Shown: piece after piece, positions 15,856 to 24,347 of the stretch | Layout: each line of letters begins with the position of its first letter | How positions within the stretch are numbered: position 1 is the stretch's first letter | Translations under genes and position numbers: made by a program | Notes under the pieces: model-generated | Databases searched by the model: none | Told to the model about the DNA's origin: nothing | Seen by the model: only the letters and a program-made list of their open reading frames with translations | Origin: Streptomyces natalensis ATCC 27448 | GTDB lineage: Bacteria; Actinomycetota; Actinomycetes; Streptomycetales; Streptomycetaceae | Assembly: GCF_000935125.1 (NCBI RefSeq) | Contig: NZ_JRKI01000003.1 | Location: forward strand, 248,001 to 312,000 | DNA: 64,000 bases | Direction of reading: 5' to 3'

Positions 15856-16518
15856 GTGTCTGTTCATCGCGAACGGTCCCGTCCCATCGACCGGCGAGTC
15901 CGTGTGCAGGGCCGCCCCGTCGACTCGTATCCGGCTTTGCCACCGGAGGCGGAACGGGGGTCGGTTCGCAGGGTCACGGTGGTGGGTGAGGAGGTGCTGA
16001 GCCGTCCGTGCCGGGAGGTGACCGAGTTCGGAAGTCCGGAGTTGTCGGCGTTGATCGACGACATGTTCCTGACCATGTACGTGGCCGACGGTGCGGGCCT
16101 GGCTGCCAATCAGGTTGGCGTTGACCTGCGGCTGTTCGTCTATGACTGCCCGGACGACGAGGGGATCCGGCACGTCGGCCACATCATCAACCCGGTTCTG
16201 GACCTGCCCGATCCAGGCAATCGGCGACTCATTGACGACGTCGAGGGCTGCCTGTCCGTGCCCGGTGCCGCCATGGCGGTCCCCCGCACCGATCGCGCCG
16301 TCGTCCGCGGATCCGACCGGGATGGCAGACCGCTCGTCATCGAGGGCACGGGTTACTTCGCCCGGTGTCTTCAGCACGAGACCGATCACCTCGTCGGCCA
16401 CACCTATCTCGACCGGCTCTCCAAGCGGGACCGCAAGGACGCATTGCGGCAGATGGACGACCACCGTGAGGACGTCTTCGCGCAACGCGCGGTCAAGGCA
16501 GCCGGTTTGGGCCGGTGA
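15856..16518 (+). CDS. def: Peptide deformylase
   Basis: A 220-residue metallo-hydrolase that removes the formyl group from new N-termini. All three signature motifs are present: GAGLAANQ (79-86), EGCLS (130-134, Cys132 a metal ligand) and QHETDH (173-178, His174 and His178 ligands, Glu175 the general base). The N-terminus has about 35 extra residues relative to E. coli Def. GTG 15856 has GGGGAG upstream. Streptomyces often carry several def paralogues; a copy away from fmt, as here, may be an accessory one. It converges on dnaB with 16 bases between stops. Confidence 0.95.
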   Translation: MSVHRERSRPIDRRVRVQGRPVDSYPALPPEAERGSVRRVTVVGEEVLSRPCREVTEFGSPELSALIDDMFLTMYVADGAGLAANQVGVDLRLFVYDCPDDEGIRHVGHIINPVLDLPDPGNRRLIDDVEGCLSVPGAAMAVPRTDRAVVRGSDRDGRPLVIEGTGYFARCLQHETDHLVGHTYLDRLSKRDRKDALRQMDDHREDVFAQRAVKAAGLGR

Positions 16519-16534
16519 GACGCGGCGGTTCCGC

Positions 16535-18991
16535 TCACGTCTGCGCCATGTCCACAAACCGCGAATAGTGCCCCTGGAACGCCACGGTGATCGTCGCCGT
16601 GGGACCGTTACGGTGCTTCGCCACGATCAGGTCGGCCTCGCCCGCGCGTGGGGACTCCTTCTCGTAGGCGTCCTCGCGGTGCAGCAGGATGACCATGTCC
16701 GCGTCCTGCTCGATCGATCCGGATTCGCGCAGGTCGGAGACCATCGGCTTCTTGTCCGTACGCTGCTCGGGGCCACGGTTGAGCTGGGAGAGCGCGATGA
16801 CCGGGAGCTCCAGCTCCTTCGCCAGCAGCTTGAGGTTACGGGACATGTCCGAGACCTCCTGCTGACGGCTCTCGGCCCGTTTGGAGCCGCCGGACTGCAT
16901 CAGCTGGAGATAGTCGATGACGACCAGCTTCAGATCGTTGCGCTGTTTGAGCCGACGGCACTTGGCGCGGATCTCCATCATCGAGAGGTTCGGTGAGTCG
17001 TCGATGTACAACGGCGCGGCCGAGACATCCGGCATCCGGCGCGCCAGTCTCGTCCAGTCCTCGTCCGTCATGCTCCCGGACCGCATGTGATGCAGCGCCA
17101 CCCGCGCCTCGGCGGACAGCAGTCGCATCGCGATCTCGTTGCGACCCATTTCCAGCGAGAAGATCACGCTGGGGAGGTTGCTCTTGATCGAGGCGGCGCG
17201 GGCGAAGTCGAGGGCGAGGGTCGAGTTGTGGGTGGGGACCATCGACGTCGTAGCCAGGTACAGGTGATCCGGGTTGTCCACCTGGACGCAGCGGACCGGG
17301 ACGCTCTCGATCTCCCGGACGGCGGTGATGAAGCGACGCGTGGGGTTCTCGGGACGGTTGTCCTCTGTGTGCCCGGGCCGTTTCCGCTCCGGTCCGAAGA
17401 CGTCGTCGGGCGGGGTGAAGGTGAGGACGTAGGCGGTGGAGGGCTCGTCGGCGCGCCCGTCGGCCGGGTTGACGACTGCCTCGGTACGCATGCCACAGCG
17501 CCGGCCGAGGCCCACCACCAGCTCGTGAATTCCTTCGGCCAGAGCCTCGTTGGTGGCCATGAACTGCACCGATCCGCTCGCGGTGACCGTGCCGCCGGCG
17601 TCCAGCAGACCCTTGAGGAGCTCCGTCCGCTGGGGAACGGAGCCGCGCAGATACTCCTGGGGGATGTGCTTGTTCTCCAGGAGGCCCATCGGCTCCACGT
17701 CCGCCGGGGCGAGCCCCGCCGCCTCGCCGTGCCCCCCGGCCGCGGTGCGCCCCGCAGTCTCGCCGTGGCCGTCGGTGCCGAGCCATACGCCAAGTGCATA
17801 CGGCGCCACCGGCAGCTCCCGATGCGGGAGTTCGAGCGGGGCTGCGTTCTCCACGCTGTGGTTCGGGCGGTCGTCTGCCGTCGGGCAGTGCAGCGTCGCG
17901 GCGATTTCCTTGGTCGTTCTGACCGAAGCGAGGGTGCGCGGGCCGTGGCCGTCGCCCGCTGCGGCGGCCCGGGCCACCGGACGAGAGGCCCGGGTGTCGG
18001 TGAGCCACTGGTGATCCGCGTCGGCGATGACGGTGGTGCCGTCGTCGAACGTCATCTCGTAGCAGGGCCGCCCCGTCATCACCTCGGTGGCAGCCACCAC
18101 ACGCGTCGGCCTCCCCGCGGCATCGAGCAGCGAGTCACCGGGCCGTACCTCGCCCATGGTGGTCCAGCCCGTAGGGGTGGGCAGCGGGGTGTCGAGCGCG
18201 AGGGCCTTACCCATGGCGGGACGCGCCGCGATCACGATCATCTGGCCCGGGTGCAGGCCGTTGGTGAGGGAATCGAGGTCGGTGAAGCCGGTGGGCACGC
18301 CCGTCATCTGGCCCTGGCGCGAGCCGATCGCCTCGATCTCGTCGAGAGCGCCTTCCATGATGTCGCCGAGCGGCAGATAGTCCTCGCTGGTCCGCTGCTC
18401 GGTGACGGCGTAGATCTCCGCCTGGGCGCTGTTGACGATCTCGTCGACGTCGCCGTCCGCCGCGTATCCCATCTGCGTGATGCGGGTGCCGGCCTCGACG
18501 AGCCGGCGCAGCACAGCGCGCTCGTGGACGATCTCGGCGTAGTACTCGGCGTTGGCGGCCGTCGGGACGGACTGGACGAGGGTGTGCAGATACGAGGCGC
18601 CGCCGACCCGGCCGATCTCGCCGCGCTTGGTCAGCTCCGCGGCGATGGTGATCGGATCGGCCGGCTCGCCCTTGGCGTAGAGATCGAGAATCGCCTGGAA
18701 GACCAGCTCATGGGCCGGGCGGTAGAAGTCCTCGCCCTTGAGGACCTCGACGACATCGGCGATGGCGTCCTTGGACAGCAGCATGCCGCCGAGCACCGAC
18801 TGCTCCGCGTCCAGATCCTGCGGGGGGACCCGCTCGAAGCCGCCCGACCAGGAGCCGCCGTCGTCGTCGCGGGCGGGGCGGTCGCCTCGGCCGCGGCCCT
18901 TGCCTTCGCCTTGGCGGGAGCGGGGGGCCGGCAGCCGGTCGCCGGGACCGGAGTCCGCCCAAGGGTCGTCCATGGGCTCGGGCATGCTCAC
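16535..18991 (-). CDS. dnaB: Replicative DNA helicase DnaB interrupted by an intein
   Basis: An 818-residue precursor. Residues 1-50 are a disordered actinomycete extension, about 55-160 the DnaB N-terminal helical domain (PPQDLDAEQSVLGGML), and from about 205 the RecA-like motor. The Walker A loop is split: ARPAMGK (256-262) is followed by a 327-residue intein (263-589), and the loop resumes with STLALDFARAAS. Walker B (LKLVVIDYLQLMQSGG), the LSQLNR region and the arginine-finger end are intact, so splicing would give a helicase of about 491 residues. Splicing must occur for ATP binding. GTG 18991 has GGAGGAGG upstream. The gene is apart from other replication genes and has DnaA-box-like sites in its upstream region. 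Confidence 0.95.
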   Translation of the reverse strand: MSMPEPMDDPWADSGPGDRLPAPRSRQGEGKGRGRGDRPARDDDGGSWSGGFERVPPQDLDAEQSVLGGMLLSKDAIADVVEVLKGEDFYRPAHELVFQAILDLYAKGEPADPITIAAELTKRGEIGRVGGASYLHTLVQSVPTAANAEYYAEIVHERAVLRRLVEAGTRITQMGYAADGDVDEIVNSAQAEIYAVTEQRTSEDYLPLGDIMEGALDEIEAIGSRQGQMTGVPTGFTDLDSLTNGLHPGQMIVIAARPAMGKALALDTPLPTPTGWTTMGEVRPGDSLLDAAGRPTRVVAATEVMTGRPCYEMTFDDGTTVIADADHQWLTDTRASRPVARAAAAGDGHGPRTLASVRTTKEIAATLHCPTADDRPNHSVENAAPLELPHRELPVAPYALGVWLGTDGHGETAGRTAAGGHGEAAGLAPADVEPMGLLENKHIPQEYLRGSVPQRTELLKGLLDAGGTVTASGSVQFMATNEALAEGIHELVVGLGRRCGMRTEAVVNPADGRADEPSTAYVLTFTPPDDVFGPERKRPGHTEDNRPENPTRRFITAVREIESVPVRCVQVDNPDHLYLATTSMVPTHNSTLALDFARAASIKSNLPSVIFSLEMGRNEIAMRLLSAEARVALHHMRSGSMTDEDWTRLARRMPDVSAAPLYIDDSPNLSMMEIRAKCRRLKQRNDLKLVVIDYLQLMQSGGSKRAESRQQEVSDMSRNLKLLAKELELPVIALSQLNRGPEQRTDKKPMVSDLRESGSIEQDADMVILLHREDAYEKESPRAGEADLIVAKHRNGPTATITVAFQGHYSRFVDMAQT
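17225..18205 (-). mobile_element. Class 3 intein in DnaB with a decayed LAGLIDADG endonuclease
   Basis: Encodes residues 263-589 of the DnaB frame, inserted between Lys262 and Ser590 of the Walker A loop. It starts with Ala, not Cys, and ends THN before Ser. Block B reads ADHQWLT with His327 and Trp329, block F starts VRCVQVDN with Cys568, and block G has Thr587-His-Asn589. Trp, Cys and Thr at these places are the WCT set of class 3 inteins, in which the block F Cys is the first nucleophile. A LAGLIDADG-type endonuclease lies at about 395-530, but helix 1 reads LGVWLGTDGH (one residue extra) and helix 2 GLLDAGGTV, with Gly in place of the catalytic Asp. Splicing looks possible; homing does not. 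Confidence 0.88.
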
Positions 18992-19451
18992 CCCGGCACC
19001 TCCTCCCGTCCGCGACGCGGACCTTGCTGTGCGCTTCTTTCTTACGGCACAGCTCTGACAATCGAGACGCCCGACTCCTGGTTACGGCGCGTCGAGTTCG
19101 GACGTTGTCTCAGGCCGGAAACGGGCGGCGGGCGCCGGACCACGGTAGGCCCGCGGGCACCGTCCGCCAATCTGGTTATCCACAGGCTGTGTGGATGACG
19201 GGCCTCCAGCTGTGGAGAAGTCCCGCGATCCTGTGCACGAGCCGGGGGAAACCATTGTGGACAAGCACACAATCAGGCCGCCCGTAAGCCCCTGACCTGC
19301 AACTTCCTCATCCATAGGCTGTGGGGGAGAAAAACTTCCGTGACCTGTTCAAGATCACGGCAAACCTCGCGGCCACGAGGGCTCCACACAGCGGAAAGTA
19401 AGGATCACTGTACGGTTGCATCTCTTACCTGTGGAAGATTAGATTGCCCGC
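18992..19451. promoter_or_regulatory. dnaB/MATE divergent region with DnaA-box-like cluster
   Basis: This 460-base gap has no gene. It holds TTATCCACA on the plus strand (19176-19184) and, on the minus strand, TTCTCCACA (19219-19211) and TTGTCCACA (19264-19256), all fitting the Streptomyces DnaA-box consensus, within 90 bases. Weaker relatives lie nearby (TGTGTGGATG around 19190 and CTGTGGAAG near 19431). The cluster sits about 240 bases upstream of dnaB, so DnaA could regulate dnaB or be titrated here. Confidence 0.6.
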
Positions 19452-20789
19452 ATGACACTGGCTCCCGCGACGCCACGGCACGCCCTCCGCCGCCATGACC
19501 GCGAGATCGTCGCACTGGCCCTGCCCGCCTTCGGCTCACTCGTCGCGGAACCGCTCTTCGTCATGGTCGACAGCGCCGTCGTCGGCCACCTCGGCACCCC
19601 CCAGCTGGCCGGCCTCGGTGTCGCCGCCGCACTGCTGACCACCGCCGTCTCCGTCTTCGTCTTTCTCGCCTATGCCACCACCGCAGCGGTCGCCCGCCGG
19701 GTCGGCGCCGGGGATCTCTCCGGCGCCATCCGTCAGGGCATGGACGGTATCTGGCTCGCCCTCCTCCTCGGCGCCGCGGTCATCGCGGCCGTACTGCCCG
19801 GCGCCCCGTGGCTCGTCGACGCCTTCGGCGCATCCGGTACCGCCGCCCCGTACGCCACCACCTACCTTCGCATCAGTGCGCTCGGCATCCCCGCGATGCT
19901 CGTCGTCCTGGCCGCCACCGGCGTACTGCGCGGCCTCCAGGACACCAGGACTCCGCTGTACGTCGCCATCGGCGGCTTCTCCGCCAATGCCGCTCTCAAC
20001 GCCGGCCTGGTCTACGGCGCCGGCCTCGGCATCGCCGGCTCCGCCTGGGGCACCGTCATCGCCCAGGGCGCCATGGCCGCCGCCTACCTCTCCGTCGTCA
20101 TCCGCGGCGCCCGGCGCAACGGCGCCTCCCTGCGCCCCGACGCTGCGGGGATACGCGCCTGTGCACAGGCCGGCGTCCCACTGCTGGTGCGTACCCTCTC
20201 GCTGCGCGCGGTGCTGATGATCGCCACCGCGGTCGCCGCCCGGCTCGGCGACGCCGAGATCGCCGCCCATCAGATCGTGCTCACGCTCTGGCAGCTGCTG
20301 GCTTTCGCCCTGGACGCGATAGCCATAGCCGGCCAGGCCATCATCGGGCGCTATCTCGGTGCGGGCGACCGCGACGGCGCCCGGGCCGCCTGCCGCCGCA
20401 TGGTCCAGTGGGGCCTGGCTTCCGGACTGGTCCTCGGGGTACTGGTCGCGCTCGCCCGTCCGCTGTTCATTCCCCTGTTCACCACCGACCCCTCGGTCCA
20501 TCGCCCCCTGATGGATACGCTCCTGGTCATCGCGGTCACCCAGCCGGTCTCCGGCATCGTCTTCATCCTCGACGGCGTCCTGATGGGCGCGGGCGACGGC
20601 CGGTACCTCGCCGGGGCGATGGTGGTGACGCTCGCTCTGTTCGCGCCGGTGGCGCTGGCCGTCCCCGCTCTCAACGGCGGTCTGGTGGCGCTGTGGTGGG
20701 CGATGGCCCTGATGATGACCGTGCGTATGCTGACACTCTGGCTGCGCAGCCGCTCGGGCCGGTGGATTGTGACCGGAGCCTCCCGCTGA
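19452..20789 (+). CDS. MATE-family efflux transporter (DinF subgroup)
   Basis: A 445-residue protein with twelve predicted membrane helices in two repeats. The N-terminal repeat starts REIVALALPAFGSLVAEPLFVMVDSAVVGHLG, the hallmark of DinF-type MATE proteins, and the second repeat contains AEIAAHQIVLTLWQLLAFALDAIAIAGQAIIGRYLG. The Asp in the first helix region (VDSA) is the likely cation-coupling residue. It should export organic cations or other toxic compounds using a proton or sodium gradient. It is divergent from dnaB and appears to be a single-gene unit. Confidence 0.93.
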   Translation: MTLAPATPRHALRRHDREIVALALPAFGSLVAEPLFVMVDSAVVGHLGTPQLAGLGVAAALLTTAVSVFVFLAYATTAAVARRVGAGDLSGAIRQGMDGIWLALLLGAAVIAAVLPGAPWLVDAFGASGTAAPYATTYLRISALGIPAMLVVLAATGVLRGLQDTRTPLYVAIGGFSANAALNAGLVYGAGLGIAGSAWGTVIAQGAMAAAYLSVVIRGARRNGASLRPDAAGIRACAQAGVPLLVRTLSLRAVLMIATAVAARLGDAEIAAHQIVLTLWQLLAFALDAIAIAGQAIIGRYLGAGDRDGARAACRRMVQWGLASGLVLGVLVALARPLFIPLFTTDPSVHRPLMDTLLVIAVTQPVSGIVFILDGVLMGAGDGRYLAGAMVVTLALFAPVALAVPALNGGLVALWWAMALMMTVRMLTLWLRSRSGRWIVTGASR

Positions 20790-20828
20790 ACTGTCCCGTA
20801 ACCGCGAGTGGCTGTCGATAATGGCCCT

Positions 20829-21695
20829 GTGCGCGCGCTCGCCAGGAAATCCGTCCTGCCTCTGACGTTCATCGTCCTCGTGGCAGCCGCTGTGGTGGGC
20901 TACGCCACGGAAGAAGCCGATACCCATACCCCCACGGTCGGCCGCAGCAGTTTCGGCAAGTCCGGTGAGCCGGGCGAAGACCCCCGCGACCAGGACCCGG
21001 CCGCAACGGCACCGGCCGATGACGGCAATGCCTACACCCCGCGCAGAACCGAGCAGAACGCCCGGGTCGGCGCGGTCTTCGAAAAGAACGACCACGGCGC
21101 CCACTTCTGCACCGCGAGCGTCGTCCAGAGCCCGGGCCGCAACATGCTGATCACCGCGGCACACTGCGCCTACGACGCCGACGCCGGAACCACGGTCAAC
21201 GACCTGGTCTTCGCCCCCGACTACCGCGACGGCGATGGACCCACCGGCCTGTGGAAGGTCAAGAAGGTGGTCGTGGACGACCGTTGGGCCAAGTCGCAGG
21301 ACGAGGACCTCGATGTCGCCTTCCTGATCCTCGACAAGAAGAACGGCAAGCAGATCCAGGACGTGCTGGGCGGCAACACCCTGGGTATCGACCGCGGCTA
21401 CGACAACGAGGTCAAGATCACCGGGTATCCCACCAGCCGCGAGACCCCCATTTCCTGCCAGAACCGCACCACGAAGTTCAGCGACACCCAAATGCGCATC
21501 CAGTGCACCGACTTCGAGGGCGGCACCAGCGGCAGCCCCTGGCTGGCCGACTACGACCCCACCAGCCACACCGGCACGGTCATCGGCGTCCTGGGCGGCC
21601 ACGAGGGCGGCGGTGACGAGGACGATGTCTCCTACGCCGCATACTTCGACGACGATGTCGCCGACCTGTACAAGCAGGCGCAGGACGTGGACTGA
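20829..21695 (+). CDS. Secreted trypsin-like serine protease
   Basis: A 288-residue protein (295 if GTG 20808 is used). The N-terminus ARKSVLPLTFIVLVAAAVVGYA is a signal peptide or membrane anchor, followed by an acidic linker of about 45 residues. The chymotrypsin-fold catalytic set is complete: His in LITAAHCAYD, Asp in DEDLDVAFLIL and Ser in EGGTSGSPWL. Three to four Cys could form disulfides. It is probably exported or tethered outside the cell and cleaves proteins there; specificity is unclear. TAATGG five bases before GTG 20829 could be a -10 element, so the message may be nearly leaderless and the start remains uncertain. Confidence 0.88.
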   Translation: MRALARKSVLPLTFIVLVAAAVVGYATEEADTHTPTVGRSSFGKSGEPGEDPRDQDPAATAPADDGNAYTPRRTEQNARVGAVFEKNDHGAHFCTASVVQSPGRNMLITAAHCAYDADAGTTVNDLVFAPDYRDGDGPTGLWKVKKVVVDDRWAKSQDEDLDVAFLILDKKNGKQIQDVLGGNTLGIDRGYDNEVKITGYPTSRETPISCQNRTTKFSDTQMRIQCTDFEGGTSGSPWLADYDPTSHTGTVIGVLGGHEGGGDEDDVSYAAYFDDDVADLYKQAQDVD

Positions 21696-21813
21696 CCGCT
21701 CACGACGTGCACGGATGCGCGGCCATGCACTGAGTCCGGGCCCTCGGGCGAGGTCCGGCATCGGCTGGGGTGCCGCATATCGGCCGGGCTCCGTCCGAGG
21801 GCACCCCGGAAAG

Positions 21814-21857
21814 CGCTGAAGGGCCGTACCCCTGCGAGGGGGTACGGCCCTTCAGCG
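21814..21857. terminator. Bidirectional terminator between protease and rplI
   Basis: Near-perfect 19-base arms (outer part CGCTGAAGGGCCGTACCCC) with a 5-6-base loop. It lies 12 bases after the rplI stop on the minus strand and about 120 bases after the protease stop, so it ends the ribosomal/ssb operon and can also end the protease transcript. Confidence 0.85.
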
Positions 21858-21868
21858 TGGTGCTGCGA

Positions 21869-22315
21869 TTACGCGGCGACGACCTCGACGCCGAGCTTCG
21901 CAACGACGTCGGCGTGCAGACGCACGGACACCTGGTGCGCGCCCAGGGTCTTGATCGGCGAACCGAGCTCGACACGACGCTTGTCGACGTCCGGACCACC
22001 GGCAGCCTTGATCGCCGAGGCGACGTCGGCCGGGGTGACGGAACCGAACAGGCGGCCCGCGTCGCCGGCGCGGACGGCCAGCTTCACGTTGACGCCCTCG
22101 AGCTGGCCCTTGACCTCGTTGGCCTGCTCGATCGTGGCGATCTCGCGGATCTTGCGACCGCGGCGGATCTGCTCGACGTCCTTCTCGCCACCCTTGGTCC
22201 AGCGGATCGCGAAACCACGCGGGACCAGGTAGTTACGGGCGTACCCGTCCTTGACGTCAACAACGTCGCCGGCGGTGCCGAGGCCGGAGACCTCGTGGGT
22301 GAGGATGATCTTCAT
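21869..22315 (-). CDS. rplI: 50S ribosomal protein bL9
   Basis: A 148-residue protein of the large ribosomal subunit. The N-terminal domain has the L9 signature [21 protein letters not shown] (about 16-36), which binds 23S rRNA. A central helix (about 40-75) leads to the C-terminal domain with [16 protein letters not shown] and a [11 protein letters not shown] strand. Length is normal for the family. It is the last gene of rpsF-ssb-rpsR-rplI, 18 bases after rpsR, and is followed by a strong terminator. Confidence 0.98.
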   Translation of the reverse strand: MKIILTHEVSGLGTAGDVVDVKDGYARNYLVPRGFAIRWTKGGEKDVEQIRRGRKIREIATIEQANEVKGQLEGVNVKLAVRAGDAGRLFGSVTPADVASAIKAAGGPDVDKRRVELGSPIKTLGAHQVSVRLHADVVAKLGVEVVAA

Positions 22316-22333
22316 CTGTCGGTCACCCTTCCC

Positions 22334-22570
22334 TTATCGCGCGGTGGACGTGTAGGGCAGCAGCGCCATCTCACGGCTGTTCTTCACGGCCGTGGCGACG
22401 TCACGCTGGTGCTGAGTGCAGTTGCCGGTGACTCGGCGGGCACGGATCTTGCCGCGGTCGGAGATGAACTTCCGCAGCAGGTTCGTGTCCTTGTAGTCGA
22501 CGTAGGAGATCTTCTCCTTGCAGAACACGCAAACCTTCTTCTTAGGCTTGCGAGCAGGCGGCTTCGCCAT
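22334..22570 (-). CDS. rpsR: 30S ribosomal protein bS18
   Basis: A 78-residue small-subunit protein. Residues 14-17 (CVFC) and a later Cys in GNCTQHQ give a metal-binding-type (C+) S18. The core [27 protein letters not shown] is the conserved S18 block that contacts S6 and 16S rRNA. The N-terminus is Lys/Arg/Pro-rich. GGAGAG precedes ATG 22570. Many actinomycetes have a second S18 without cysteines that is used under zinc limitation; this copy, in the rpsF-ssb operon, is the main one. Confidence 0.98.
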   Translation of the reverse strand: MAKPPARKPKKKVCVFCKEKISYVDYKDTNLLRKFISDRGKIRARRVTGNCTQHQRDVATAVKNSREMALLPYTSTAR

Positions 22571-22638
22571 TGTCTCTCTCCAGTGAGTTCAAGAAGTGTG
22601 TGCTGACGCCCTCAAGGCCCCCGGCCGCTCCCGGCGAT

Positions 22639-22652
22639 GTTTCACGTGAAAC
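22639..22652. other. parS site 4 (ssb-rpsR gap)
   Basis: A perfect GTTTCACGTGAAAC between ssb and rpsR, 19 bases start to start from site 5. It lies inside the transcribed operon but outside coding sequence. Confidence 0.95.
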
Positions 22653-22657
22653 ATCGT

Positions 22658-22671
22658 GTTTCACGTGAAAC
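22658..22671. other. parS site 5 (ssb-rpsR gap)
   Basis: A perfect GTTTCACGTGAAAC, 26 bases past the ssb stop on the minus strand. Confidence 0.95.
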
Positions 22672-22697
22672 ATGGCGGAAGAACTGGCTGTATGGAC

Positions 22698-23288
22698 CTA
22701 GAAGGGCGGCTCGTCCGAGTAGCCGCCGCCGGAGCCGCCGCCCCAGCCACCGCCGCCGCCACCCTGCTGGCCGCCGCCGGCAGGAGCACCCGTGGCCCAC
22801 GGGTCGTCGGCGGGAGTACCGCCGCCGCCCTGCTGACCGCCGCCGGGGCCGCCGCCCCAGCCGCCGCCACCCTGGCCACCGCCCTGCTGGCCGCCGCCGA
22901 AGCCGCCGCCCTGGCCACCGCGACCGCTGGTCTTGGTGATCTTGGCCGTGGCGTTCTTCAGGCTCGCGCCCACTTCCTCGACGTCGAGCTCGTAGACCGT
23001 GCGCTTCACGCCCTCGCGGTCCTCGTAGGACCGCTGCTTGAGGCGGCCCTGCACGACCACGCGGGTACCCCGCGTCAGGGACTCGGCGACGTTCTCCGCC
23101 GCCTGGCGCCACACCGAGCAGGTCAGGAACAGGCTCTCGCCGTCCTTCCACTCATTGGTCTGGCGGTCGAAGGTACGGGGAGTGGACGCGACGCGGAACT
23201 TCGCGACCGCCGCACCGGACGGGGTGAAGCGCAGCTCGGGGTCGTCGACAAGATTGCCGACAACCGTGATGACGGTCTCGCCTGCCAT
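22698..23288 (-). CDS. ssb: Single-stranded DNA-binding protein
   Basis: A 196-residue SSB. Residues 1-110 are the OB fold, beginning [23 protein letters not shown] and including [24 protein letters not shown]. Residues 115-185 are a long Gly/Gln-rich linker typical of actinomycete SSBs. The tail is SDEPPF, the acidic tip that recruits replication and repair proteins (canonical DDDIPF). The protein covers single-stranded DNA during replication as a tetramer. Its place between rpsF and rpsR is the ancestral bacterial arrangement. Two parS sites lie immediately after the stop. Confidence 0.98.
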   Translation of the reverse strand: MAGETVITVVGNLVDDPELRFTPSGAAVAKFRVASTPRTFDRQTNEWKDGESLFLTCSVWRQAAENVAESLTRGTRVVVQGRLKQRSYEDREGVKRTVYELDVEEVGASLKNATAKITKTSGRGGQGGGFGGGQQGGGQGGGGWGGGPGGGQQGGGGTPADDPWATGAPAGGGQQGGGGGGWGGGSGGGYSDEPPF

Positions 23289-23370
23289 TAGGGGAACCTC
23301 TCGGCGGGTGTGCTGCTGGCTGCTGGTGTTGCTGCTACTCGAACCCGGATACCGCTGGACGCTTGCGCGC

Positions 23371-23661
23371 TCAGTGGGTCTCGGGACGGAGGACCTTGGT
23401 CCGGAGGACCGACTCGTTCAGGTTCATCTGACGGTCGAGCTCCTTGACGACCGCAGGCTCGGCCTGCAGGTCGATGACCGAGTAGATGCCCTCGGGCTTC
23501 TTGTTGATCTCGTACGAGAGACGACGACGGCCCCAGGTGTCGACCTTCTCGACCTTTCCGTTGCCCTCACGGACGACGGAGAGGAAGTTCTCGATCAGCG
23601 GGGAGACAGCGCGCTCCTCGAGATCGGGGTCGAGGATGACCATCACCTCGTAGTGACGCAT
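23371..23661 (-). CDS. rpsF: 30S ribosomal protein bS6
   Basis: A 96-residue protein with the S6 ferredoxin-like fold: [18 protein letters not shown], then the [28 protein letters not shown] block that contacts S18 and 16S rRNA. Its length is typical for actinomycetes. I chose ATG 23661 because AAAGGAGGTG lies just upstream; a longer frame from 23694 would place that site inside the gene. It is the first gene of the operon. S6-S18 complexes repress their own operon in some bacteria; no matching leader structure was examined here. Confidence 0.98.
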   Translation of the reverse strand: MRHYEVMVILDPDLEERAVSPLIENFLSVVREGNGKVEKVDTWGRRRLSYEINKKPEGIYSVIDLQAEPAVVKELDRQMNLNESVLRTKVLRPETH

Positions 23662-23891
23662 GTAGAACCCACCTCCTTTGGACTCAGCGGCCACGGTCGT
23701 TCCGTGGCAGGAGGGTCATGATGCGTTCCGCACCGGGTCCGGCCGGAGTATCCGGACAGACATGGGCGCAGACTGTACAGAGTACCTGCCTCCGGCCTTC
23801 CGGTTGAAATCCGAGCGGCACACCCCTCAACCTGGAACACAACGGGTGTGAGCGGCGTTACAGTGCGCCGCCCTGTCATCGGAGGTGCCGC

Positions 23892-24209
23892 ATGGCACAG
23901 GCAGTAAGGACCCAGCGCAGCCTGATCTCGCTGCTCAACAGCGACGGTGAGGCGCATCCCGTCGAGAACACTCTCGCCATCGTGACCCTCGTCCTCGGCG
24001 CGATCGCCGCCCTCACCACCTTTTCCCCGAGCCTGCACCTGGTCAGCTCCTGGGCGGGCCTGGTGGGAATCGGCACCGGACTGTGGGGCCAGTTCATCTC
24101 GTCGACGACGGGTGAACGCTTCCTGTTGATCATCGGGCTCGGGGCGGCGGCCTTCGGCTTCTACCTCGGCCTGGCCCATGGCGGCCTCTACGGCGGCGTC
24201 ATCGGTTAG
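23892..24209 (+). CDS. Small three-helix membrane protein
   Basis: A 105-residue membrane protein with hydrophobic segments at about 27-45, 49-68 and 78-98 and a hydrophilic N-terminus (AQAVRTQRSLISLLNSDGEAHPVEN). CGGAGG ten bases before ATG 23892 supports the start. I do not recognise a characterised family; similar small proteins are conserved beside the rpsF operon in Streptomyces as far as I recall. It is divergent from rpsF, with femX 140 bases downstream. No function assigned. Confidence 0.82.
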   Translation: MAQAVRTQRSLISLLNSDGEAHPVENTLAIVTLVLGAIAALTTFSPSLHLVSSWAGLVGIGTGLWGQFISSTTGERFLLIIGLGAAAFGFYLGLAHGGLYGGVIG

Positions 24210-24347
24210 CCCAGCTCAGTAACTGGATCAGGCCGTACGGCGCCCGTGGCCGTACGGCCCAGTCGGGGCGCTCCCCGGTCACAGTAGGCTTCGGCGCGAG
24301 AGCCGGAGCCCTGACAATGGGGACACACCAGCCGAGGAGCGCCCCGC

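Noticed and set aside
16535..18991. dnaB looked like two fused or frameshifted genes with a 327-residue foreign block
   Set aside because: The block is in frame, starts and ends at precise intein borders and carries splicing motifs, so it is an intein rather than an assembly error or fusion.
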